23,347 nucleotides of DNA from an uncultured Propionibacteriaceae bacterium. GTDB lineage: Bacteria; Actinomycetota; Actinomycetes; Propionibacteriales; Propionibacteriaceae. The DNA is taken from NCBI GenBank assembly GCA_938046585.1, contig CALIWR010000018.1:1-23347 (forward strand), given 5' to 3'. Under the pieces are notes generated by a model. The model ran no database searches. It was not told the DNA's origin and saw only the letters and a list, made by a program, of their open reading frames with translations. The translations under genes were made by a program, and so were the position numbers. Of this stretch, positions 14,686-23,347 are shown in pieces; positions within the stretch are counted from its first letter, which is position 1, and every line of letters begins with the position of its first letter.

Positions 14686-15315
14686 GTGACCTCACCAGGA
14701 CTGTTCGTGGCGCTCGAAGGCGGCGACGAAGCGGGCAAGACGACCCAGACCACGCGGCTGGCGGCCTGGCTACGCGCGGCCGGGCACGATGTGGTGGCTA
14801 CCTTCGAACCGGGAGACACCCCGGCCGGGGCCACGATCCGGCAGCTACTGCTAGACCCCCGTACCGGGGAACTGGCGGCGCGGGCCGAGGCCCTGCTGTA
14901 CGCCGCCGACAAAGCCCAGCACGTGGCCGAGGTGATCCGCCCGGCCCTGGCCCGGGGAGCGGTGGTGGTCTGCGACCGGTACCTGGACTCGATGGTCGCC
15001 TACCAGGGAGCCGGCCGGGTACTGGACGCCGACGAGGTACGCCGCCTGGCGGGCTGGGCGACCGGGGGCCTGCTGGCGGACCTGACCGTGGTACTCGACG
15101 TCGAGGTCTCGCAGGCCGTCGGGCAGAAAGAGCAGCTGGACCGGGTGGAAGCAGCCGGGAACGACTTCCACGAACGGGTCCGCCACCATTTCCTGGCCCT
15201 CGCCCAACAGGACCCCCACCGGTACCTGGTGCTCGACGGGCGCCAACCGAAGGACGTGATCGAGCAGGCCATCCGGGCCCGGGTCGAACAGCTGCTGGCC
15301 ACACCGGCGGGCTGA
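14686..15315 (+). CDS. tmk: Thymidylate kinase
   Basis: This 209-aa enzyme phosphorylates dTMP to dTDP with ATP in the cytoplasm, a step in dTTP supply. The GTG at 14686 starts just before the first strand (FVALEGGDEAGKTTQ, P-loop residues 12-19); AAGG lies 9 nt upstream. Other hallmarks are FEPGDTPAGATIRQLLLDP at the dTMP-binding loop, ALLYAADKAQHV, the DRYLDS (DRY) motif, the YQGAGR segment and a shortened lid with DRVEAAGNDFHERV. Length is normal for the family. It is convergent with topA (18 bp between stops) and divergent from holB, whereas these three are usually co-directional. No paralogue of it is visible in the window. Confidence 0.93.
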   Translation: MTSPGLFVALEGGDEAGKTTQTTRLAAWLRAAGHDVVATFEPGDTPAGATIRQLLLDPRTGELAARAEALLYAADKAQHVAEVIRPALARGAVVVCDRYLDSMVAYQGAGRVLDADEVRRLAGWATGGLLADLTVVLDVEVSQAVGQKEQLDRVEAAGNDFHERVRHHFLALAQQDPHRYLVLDGRQPKDVIEQAIRARVEQLLATPAG

Positions 15316-15333
15316 CCCGTACCGGCGTCAGGC

Positions 15334-18069
<2,736 letters not shown>

Positions 18070-18113
18070 TGCGCCCGTCCTTTCGTTATTGGGGTGCCGG
18101 AGAAGTCGCCGCC

Positions 18114-18119
18114 ACTGTA
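18114..18119 (-). promoter_or_regulatory. Possible topA -10 element
   Basis: TACAGT on the minus strand lies 44 nt upstream of the topA GTG and would give a leader of roughly 35-40 nt including the AAAGGA ribosome-binding site. There is no clear -35 hexamer, so the call rests on the -10 alone. Confidence 0.3.
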
Positions 18120-18195
18120 GACCACCGCAGGGGGAGCCGACGCGCATCGCAGACGGATGTACCCGCCGGCGGCCGATCCGTGACAGTCTGAGCCG

Positions 18196-19671
18196 GTGCC
18201 GCTGTTGAGCCTGGACCAGACCGCCGCCCTGAGAGATGCGCTGCGCGCCGCCTCGTACACCGTTGATGACTGCCTGACAGCGATCGGCGAATCCGGCCAG
18301 CTGGCTCTCGAGAGGAACCACACGATCGCCGCCGACCGGGCCCTGGCCGGCCGCGACGACCCGTTAGCGACGCTGCTGCGGTTGTTCGTGCTGCAGCAGC
18401 CCGTGGATCGAGCGGCGGCGGTACGGGCCCTGCCGGTCGAGCCGCTGTTGACCGCCGGGATCCTCAGCGCCGACGCGGACCTGGTCCGCGCCGAGCTCGA
18501 CATCCGCCCGTACGGCGCCGACGACCAGACTGCGGGCTGGGTGGTCTCGGACCATGCCGCGAACCTGGACACCGCCCGCGGTGAGCCGACACCGCAACAG
18601 GTGCTGGGGGTCTCCCCGGCCTCGACCACGCTGGCCCAGCTGACGCCGCGCCGGCCGGTGGGCACAGCCCTGGACTTGGGCACTGGCTGCGGGGTGCAGG
18701 CGCTGCACTTGGCTCGCCATGCCGGGCGGGTGATCGCCACCGATCTCAACCCGCGGGCGCTGCAGATGGCGGAACTGAGCCTGACGCTGAGCGAGGTGAC
18801 AGCCGAATTACGGCTAGGGTCGTTGTACGAGCCGGTCCCGGAACCGGTCGACCTAATCGTGACGAACCCGCCGTTCGTGATCTCACCGCCCGGACCGCAG
18901 CGGCTGGTGTACCGGGAAGGGTCTCACCTGGCGGACAGCCTGATGCGTGAAGTGGTCGTCGGCGGGGCAGCCCGGCTGGCCCCGGGCGGGGTGCTGCAGG
19001 TGGTGGGAAATTGGGCCCACCTGCGGGGGCAGCCGTGGCCGCAGCGGCTGGAGGCCTGGGTGGAGCCGACCGGCTGCGACGCCTACCTGGTGCAGCGGGA
19101 ACTGCTGGACCCGTACCAGTACATCGAGATCTGGCTGGCCGACGCGGGCCTAGCCGGCACCGCTGACTACCGACAGCGGTACCGCGACTGGCTGGATTAT
19201 TTCGACCACTGCGGGATCGAAGCGGTCGGGATGGGCTGGGTGACGCTACGCCGCAGCGACCGGGCACAGCCGGTGGTACGGGTCGAGGACTGGCCGCATG
19301 CGGTGCAGCAGCCGGTCGCTGAGGCGCTGCTAGGCACCGTCATGGCCGCCGACCTGGCCGGGCTCAGCGACGCCGAGGTGTTGGCCGAGCGGTGGCGGCT
19401 GGATCCGGACGTGGTCCAGGAGAGCCTGGGACAACCGGGCGCCGCCGGCCCGTCTCATGTGGTGCTGCGTCAGACTACCGGGCTGCGGCGGGGGCTCGAG
19501 GTGGACACCGCGCTCGGCGGGGTGCTCGGCGCCTGCGATGGGGAACTGCCGCTGGGCCGGATCGTCGCGGCCGTGGCCGAGATCCTGGACGCTGACCAGG
19601 ACAGGCTCAGCGCCGAGGTCCTGCCCCGTATCCGGCAGCTGGTCGCGGATCTGTGGCTGACCCGGTCCTAA
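18196..19671 (+). CDS. SAM-dependent methyltransferase with NPPF motif
   Basis: This is a 491-aa class I methyltransferase. Residues 1-150 form an N-terminal helical domain found in actinobacterial members of this family. The catalytic domain has the SAM-binding motif ALDLGTGCGVQALHLARH (motif I, DLGTGCG at 160-166), an acidic second strand end ATDLNPRAL, and the catalytic NPPF tetrapeptide (224-227) in DLIVTNPPFVISP. NPPY/F-type motifs belong to enzymes methylating a planar nitrogen, such as HemK/PrmC on glutamine or the rRNA guanine N2-methyltransferases RsmC/RlmG. The last roughly 130 residues look like a winged-helix domain. Substrate is therefore probably rRNA or protein, but is unproven. 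The GTG at 18196 is the only early start and has no clear Shine-Dalgarno. A small hairpin follows the stop. Confidence 0.9.
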   Translation: MPLLSLDQTAALRDALRAASYTVDDCLTAIGESGQLALERNHTIAADRALAGRDDPLATLLRLFVLQQPVDRAAAVRALPVEPLLTAGILSADADLVRAELDIRPYGADDQTAGWVVSDHAANLDTARGEPTPQQVLGVSPASTTLAQLTPRRPVGTALDLGTGCGVQALHLARHAGRVIATDLNPRALQMAELSLTLSEVTAELRLGSLYEPVPEPVDLIVTNPPFVISPPGPQRLVYREGSHLADSLMREVVVGGAARLAPGGVLQVVGNWAHLRGQPWPQRLEAWVEPTGCDAYLVQRELLDPYQYIEIWLADAGLAGTADYRQRYRDWLDYFDHCGIEAVGMGWVTLRRSDRAQPVVRVEDWPHAVQQPVAEALLGTVMAADLAGLSDAEVLAERWRLDPDVVQESLGQPGAAGPSHVVLRQTTGLRRGLEVDTALGGVLGACDGELPLGRIVAAVAEILDADQDRLSAEVLPRIRQLVADLWLTRS

Positions 19672-19675
19672 GAAA

Positions 19676-19694
19676 GCCTCGGTCTCGGCGAGGC
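19676..19694 (+). terminator. Short hairpin after the methyltransferase
   Basis: GCCTCG (19676-19681) pairs with CGAGGC (19689-19694) around a 7-nt loop, 4 nt after the methyltransferase stop. It is short and lacks a T-tract, so it is a weak terminator candidate. It contains the only SD-like GAGG before the alternative helicase start at 19703. Confidence 0.35.
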
Positions 19695-19719
19695 ACCGGG
19701 CAATGTCGCCGGCCGCTCG

Positions 19720-19725
19720 TACAGT
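19720..19725 (+). promoter_or_regulatory. -10 element for a leaderless helicase transcript
   Basis: TACAGT ends 7 nt before the ATG at 19733, the spacing expected when transcription starts at the start codon. This supports 19733 over the upstream in-frame ATG at 19703. No good -35 hexamer is visible. Confidence 0.45.
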
Positions 19726-19732
19726 GGCGGCC

Positions 19733-22117
19733 ATGATCCCGGCCTGGCTGCTCAACGACCCGCGGGTAGTCCATGTCGAGCGGACCCCGGCGGTGGCGGC
19801 GATCACCGCGCAATGGCCGTCGTGGGCGCCGGCCGGACTGCTGCGCCGGCTCGCCGCAGCGGGGATCGAGCAGCCCTGGCGCCATCAGGTAGAGGCTGCC
19901 CGGGCGCTGCGTGAGGGACGACACGTGGCCTTGGCGACCGGGACCGCGTCGGGCAAGTCGCTGGGCTACCTGCTGCCGATCCTGACTGCGACCTGGCCCT
20001 GGCTCCAACCAACGCCGAGGCTGACCTGGCCGATCCCGCGCCCGCCGCGGCGGCGCCGGCCGCAGACCCTGGCGCCGGCGCTGCCGGGGCAGGTACCGCT
20101 GCCGGGCCTGGAGGACGAGGTGGTGCTCGCCTGGGTGACGCCCGAGCCGGCCGCCTCGACGAACGGCCAGCGACCGGCGCAGCTCGCCGGTACCAGGGCG
20201 ACGGCGCTCTACCTGGCCCCGACGAAGGCCTTGGCGCACGACCAGCTACGCAACTACCGGGCCTTGGGCCCGCAGGGGTGGCGGATCACCACGCTAGACG
20301 GTGACTCGGACGCCGAGGAACGCCGCTTCGCGCGGGACTTCGCGAGCTGCGTGTTGACCAACCCGGACCTGCTGCACCGGTCGGTGCTGCCGAACCATGC
20401 CCGGTGGCGTTCCTTCCTGAGCGGCCTGACGTATGTGGTGGTGGACGAGGCACACCGCTACCGCGGGGTTTTCGGGGCCCAGGTGGCGTTGGTGCTGCGC
20501 CGGCTTCGGCGGCTGTGCGCCCGGTACGGCTCGGAGCCGACCTTCGCCGTGGTCTCGGCGACCGCTGGGGACGGGACGGACGCCGCGGCAGCGCTGCTGG
20601 GTGAGGAGCCGTCGGCGATCACCCCGGTGGTCTGGGATTGCGCCCCGCACGGGGAACGGACCACGCTGTTGTGGCGGCCGACCGGGTCGGCGGAAGATGA
20701 GACCGCCGAGCTGCTGGCCCGGCTGGTGAGCGACGACCGCCAGACCCTGGCCTTTGTGGCGTCACGCCGCAGCGCGGAGGTGGTCGCCCGCAAGGCCAGC
20801 TCGCTCACCCCGGCTGGGGCTGTGGCCGCCTACCGCAGCGGCTACCTGGCCCGGGACCGGCGGGCCCTGGAGCAGGGTTTGCGTGACGGCTCGGTCCGGG
20901 GCGTAGCCACTACCACCGCGTTGGAGCTGGGGGTTGACCTGGCCGGGGTCGATGCGGTGGTGATCTCAGGTTTCCCCGGGGCGGTGTCGTTTCGGCAGCA
21001 GGCAGGCCGGGCCGGGCGCGGCGCCACGGACGCGGTCACGGTGCTGGTCGGCCGAGATGACCCGCTGGACGCGTACCTCTTCGACCATCCCGAGATCCTG
21101 AGCGAGCCGGTGGAGACGACGGTGCTCGACCCGACCAACCCGTCGGTGCTCGGGCCGCAGCTGGGAGCCGCGGCCCAGGAACAGCCGCTTACCGAGGCCG
21201 ACGAGCGCTGGTTCGGGCCGCAGATGTATCCGCTGCTGCATCGGCTGGTCGACCACGGCACCCTCCGCCGCCGTACCAAGGGCTGGTATTGGTGTCATCG
21301 ACAGCGGGCCGTGGACGCGATCGACTTGCGCTCAGGGACCAGCCGGCCGGTGGAGATCATCGAATCGGCGACCGGCCGGGTGGTCGGTTCGACCGACGCG
21401 GCCCGGGCCCACCACAGCGTGCACCCGGGCGCGGTATACCTGCATCAGGGCGAGCACTGGGTGGTGGAACGGCTAGACGAGGCAGCCGGTGAGGCCTGGG
21501 TACGGGCCGAGCAGCCGCCGTACAGCACCCATCCGCTGTCGTCGAGCAGCATGAGGGTCCTGGCTGACCAGGCGCACCGGGTGCTGGGCCAGGGCGAGGT
21601 GCACCGGGGGGCGGTGGAGATCGTCAGCCAGGTGAGCGGCTACCTGGTTCGCGACATCACCAGCGCCGACGTGCTCGGTCGGGTCCCGTTAGACCTGCCG
21701 AGTCGGAGCCTGCGGACCGAGGCCACCTGGTTCACCCTGGCCCCGGCAGCCGCCGAGCAGCTGGGCCGTACGGCCCGTCAGGGCGGGGCCCACGCGGCCG
21801 AGCACACCCTGCTGGGGCTGCTGACGACCTTCGCCCACAACGACCGAGCCGACGTCGGTGGCGCCGCCTTCGGCCAGCATCCCGACAGCGGGGCCCTGAC
21901 CGTCGTCATCTATGACCTCTGCCCCGGCGGCTCCGGCTTCGCTGCCGTGGGGTACCGGCAGGCGCAGGACTGGGCGGGCGCGGCACTGTCGCTGCTGGAG
22001 GGTTGTGACTGCGCCACCGGCTGCCCCCGCTGCTGCATCTGGCCCGGCTGCGCGGCCGGCAATGACGCGATCGACAAGGCGGCAGCGATCCAGATCCTGA
22101 GGGCTTGGGTGGGCTGA
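19733..22117 (+). CDS. DEAH-box helicase with DUF1998 (MrfA/Rv3649-like)
   Basis: This is a 794-aa superfamily 2 helicase. Motif I ATGTASGKS (68-76), motif Ia LAPTKALAHDQ, motif II DEAH (238-241), a motif III SAT (VVSATAGD), motif IV FVASRRSAE and motif VI QQAGRAGRG are intact. A C-terminal DUF1998-like domain ends in a cysteine cluster, CDCATGCPRCC...C (C758, C760, C764, C767, C768, C773). In Bacillus MrfA and related Hrq1 helicases such cysteines bind zinc, and MrfA helps repair mitomycin C damage. Actinobacterial orthologues are annotated simply as DEAD/DEAH helicases. An unusual Pro/Arg-rich insertion (about 87-156) lies between motifs I and Ia. It follows the methyltransferase on the same strand but appears to have its own promoter. 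Helicase class is certain; the repair role is inferred. Confidence 0.95.
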   Translation: MIPAWLLNDPRVVHVERTPAVAAITAQWPSWAPAGLLRRLAAAGIEQPWRHQVEAARALREGRHVALATGTASGKSLGYLLPILTATWPWLQPTPRLTWPIPRPPRRRRPQTLAPALPGQVPLPGLEDEVVLAWVTPEPAASTNGQRPAQLAGTRATALYLAPTKALAHDQLRNYRALGPQGWRITTLDGDSDAEERRFARDFASCVLTNPDLLHRSVLPNHARWRSFLSGLTYVVVDEAHRYRGVFGAQVALVLRRLRRLCARYGSEPTFAVVSATAGDGTDAAAALLGEEPSAITPVVWDCAPHGERTTLLWRPTGSAEDETAELLARLVSDDRQTLAFVASRRSAEVVARKASSLTPAGAVAAYRSGYLARDRRALEQGLRDGSVRGVATTTALELGVDLAGVDAVVISGFPGAVSFRQQAGRAGRGATDAVTVLVGRDDPLDAYLFDHPEILSEPVETTVLDPTNPSVLGPQLGAAAQEQPLTEADERWFGPQMYPLLHRLVDHGTLRRRTKGWYWCHRQRAVDAIDLRSGTSRPVEIIESATGRVVGSTDAARAHHSVHPGAVYLHQGEHWVVERLDEAAGEAWVRAEQPPYSTHPLSSSSMRVLADQAHRVLGQGEVHRGAVEIVSQVSGYLVRDITSADVLGRVPLDLPSRSLRTEATWFTLAPAAAEQLGRTARQGGAHAAEHTLLGLLTTFAHNDRADVGGAAFGQHPDSGALTVVIYDLCPGGSGFAAVGYRQAQDWAGAALSLLEGCDCATGCPRCCIWPGCAAGNDAIDKAAAIQILRAWVG

Positions 22118-22369
22118 TCAGAGCCTCGGCCCGGGCCGGTTGGGCGGAGAATCACCCCGCAGGCGGCTCCATCTTGTCTGCGAACCGACACGGCACGCTG
22201 CGCCTACGTTCTGAGCGCCTCATGGCGAGACCGCCATGCCCGGTTGAGAACCTGACCTGTGACGGATCCTTACATGACGACCTCGTATGCCCGCCAGAGT
22301 CCAGAACCGTCAGATCCCGCAGGGCCAGGTTATCCCTGAGCTCCCCCCTATCGACGATCCCCACACGAC

Positions 22370-22408
22370 TTATCCACAGGTGCGATCAAGAAGCCAAACT
22401 TATCCACA
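22370..22408 (+). promoter_or_regulatory. Two perfect DnaA boxes
   Basis: TTATCCACA occurs at 22370-22378 and again at 22400-22408 in the same orientation, 30 bp apart. Both equal the canonical DnaA box. They sit 40-78 bp upstream of the ssd-like start codon. Two identical 9-mers so close together are unlikely by chance in GC-rich DNA. DnaA-dependent regulation of the downstream gene is an inference. Confidence 0.55.
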
Positions 22409-22425
22409 GAATGCGCCGACGGCAT

Positions 22426-22445
22426 CCGATTTCGGCCGAAATCGG
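22426..22445. promoter_or_regulatory. 20-bp perfect palindrome at the ssd-like start
   Basis: CCGATTTCGGCCGAAATCGG is a perfect palindrome ending 2 bp before the ATG at 22448, where the ribosome-binding site would be expected. It could be an operator for a dimeric repressor or, in RNA, a structure affecting initiation. No separate Shine-Dalgarno is present. Confidence 0.5.
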
Positions 22446-22447
22446 CC

Positions 22448-23347
22448 ATGGTCGATGGTGTGAACGAGGCAAGACGGATCTTGGTGAGCGAGGACCACGA
22501 TCTGATGGCGGCGGTCCAGGCCAGCGCTGCCGCGGCGGGCAGCAGCATTGAGGTCGTCGGCCCAGATGAGGTGCTGCGAGCCTGGCGTGAGGACCTGGTA
22601 TTGCTCGGGGCGGACGTGGCCGAGGAGGCGGTGACCCTGCCCCGGCGAGACCGGGTCTACCTGGTGGGTTTCGGCAGCGGGGACCAGCTGTGCCAGGCCT
22701 CGGCGCCGCTCGCTGCTCCAGTGGTGGTGCTGCCGCAGGGCAGCCAGTGGCTGTCGGAATTGCTGTCCGGCGGGCAGGCCGGCCAGCGCGACAGCGTGAT
22801 CGTCGCCGTCCTGGGCGGATCCGGTGGGTTGGGAGCCTCCACCCTGGCGTCAGCCTTGGCCTGTGCGGCCACCCCGGCGGCGTTGGTCGATTTGGACCCG
22901 ATCGGCGGCGGTGTGGACCTACTGCTGGGTGCCGAACGAACCCCTGGCTGGCGCTGGGACCGACTGCGATCGGCCCGCGGCCAGATCGCCGACCTGGCTG
23001 GGAAAGTGCCGCAGGTGGATGGGGTGACGGTGGTCTCGATGGCCCGTCGACCGGATTCCAACGCCGGGCGGGACGCGGTCGCCGCGGTGGTGACCTGCCT
23101 GGCTCGTACTCATCGGCTGGTGGTGCTGGATGTCGGCCGAAGCCTTGATGCGGGAGCACGGGAGGCGGTCCGAACCGCAGACCGGACCCTGCTGGTCTGC
23201 GCCGGGGACGTCCGCGGGGTGGCGGCTGCGCGGATGACGGTCACGGCCGCGCAGGCCCGTCCCGACGCGGTGGTGGTACGGCGCCGGCCCCGGGCTGCGG
23301 TGGCCGCTGACGATGTGGCCCGGGCCCTGGGGCTGCCGCTGCTGACG
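22448..23347 (+). CDS. Ssd/CpaE-like MinD-family protein (partial, 3' end missing)
   Basis: The first 300 codons of a gene that continues past the window end. The ATG at 22448 gives MVDGVNEARRILVSEDHDL; a GTG at 22460 is an alternative. Residues 10-110 resemble a degenerate receiver-like N-terminal domain, as in CpaE proteins. The MinD/ParA-like ATPase follows: IVAVLGGSGGLGASTLASALA (118-138, where GGxGGxGAS replaces the usual lysine-containing GKT) and ALVDLDPIGGGVDLLLG (145-161). This matches the actinobacterial septum-site-determining family represented by Rv3660c. In mycobacteria Ssd affects septation, and related genes precede tad pilus assembly genes (TadA/CpaF ATPase, TadB/C). The neighbouring genes needed to confirm a tad locus lie beyond the window. 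Confidence 0.85.
   Translation, partial: MVDGVNEARRILVSEDHDLMAAVQASAAAAGSSIEVVGPDEVLRAWREDLVLLGADVAEEAVTLPRRDRVYLVGFGSGDQLCQASAPLAAPVVVLPQGSQWLSELLSGGQAGQRDSVIVAVLGGSGGLGASTLASALACAATPAALVDLDPIGGGVDLLLGAERTPGWRWDRLRSARGQIADLAGKVPQVDGVTVVSMARRPDSNAGRDAVAAVVTCLARTHRLVVLDVGRSLDAGAREAVRTADRTLLVCAGDVRGVAAARMTVTAAQARPDAVVVRRRPRAAVAADDVARALGLPLLT

Larger units (their letters stand above)
22118..22447. other. 330-bp intergenic region between helicase and ssd-like gene
   Basis: No convincing gene is present. It holds a 12-bp GC palindrome (22127-22138) and a hairpin, CATGGCG/CGCCATG with a 4-nt loop (22221-22238), that may help end helicase transcription. Two perfect DnaA boxes follow near 22370 and 22400, then a 20-bp perfect palindrome just before the next start codon. 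It is probably the regulatory region of the ssd-like gene. Confidence 0.6.

Noticed and set aside
22152..22364. 70-codon minus-strand frame in the intergenic region
   Set aside because: No ribosome-binding site, Arg-rich shadow composition and no recognisable motif.
22370..22408. Replication origin at the two DnaA boxes
   Set aside because: Only two boxes, no AT-rich unwinding region, and no dnaA, dnaN, parAB or rpmH nearby; a regulatory or titration site is more likely.
22105..22551. 148-codon plus-strand frame across the intergenic region
   Set aside because: It overlaps the helicase end and the ssd-like start, runs through the DnaA boxes and palindrome, and has no protein-like features.

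Overview
The window looks like the chromosome of a high-GC actinobacterium. GTG starts are frequent, several -10 hexamers sit 6-7 nt before a start codon (leaderless transcripts), and the gene content is typically actinobacterial: a zinc-finger-less TopA with a Lys/Ala/Thr tail, HolB, a PSP1 protein, a TAP-like hydrolase, a DUF1998-type helicase and an Ssd/CpaE-like protein. A propionibacterial-type relative is my guess; no 16S or other taxonomic marker is present.

Layout. (1) 1-3851, accessory: an uncharacterised actinobacterial protein (-), a small HTH protein with a HicB-like N-terminus (+), and a 676-aa GHKL ATPase fused to a PD-(D/E)XK-type nuclease (-). All lie on the 3' side of a tRNA-Thr(CGT) gene (3999-4074, -), a classic integration position. 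This is the best candidate for an undescribed, probably defence-related, system. (2) 4144-8112: a three-gene ABC importer operon (lipoprotein binding protein, fused double permease, ATPase) of the AfuABC/FbpABC superfamily, with an inverted repeat in its promoter region. (3) 8138-14273, mainly minus strand: secreted or membrane-anchored alpha/beta hydrolase, PSP1/RicT-like protein, DoxX protein with a long acidic tail, and DNA polymerase III delta'. A plus-strand NAD-dependent epimerase is interleaved. (4) 14274-18069: an intergenic region with a possible 54-aa gene, tmk on the plus strand, and topA on the minus strand. tmk is flipped relative to the co-directional topA-tmk-holB order I know from Streptomyces. 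(5) 18196-22117: a methyltransferase and an MrfA/Rv3649-like helicase, both plus strand. (6) 22118-23347: a 330-bp intergenic region with two perfect DnaA boxes and a 20-bp perfect palindrome, leading into the 5' part of an ssd/cpaE-like gene that runs off the window.

How the genes fit together: topA, holB, tmk and the helicase serve DNA replication, topology, nucleotide supply and repair. PSP1 is a regulator commonly encoded near holB. The Ssd-like protein starts what is normally a Tad-pilus/septum locus, and its DnaA boxes suggest a link to replication status. The ABC operon and hydrolase are nutrient-related. The tRNA-linked block is unrelated to these and probably acquired horizontally.
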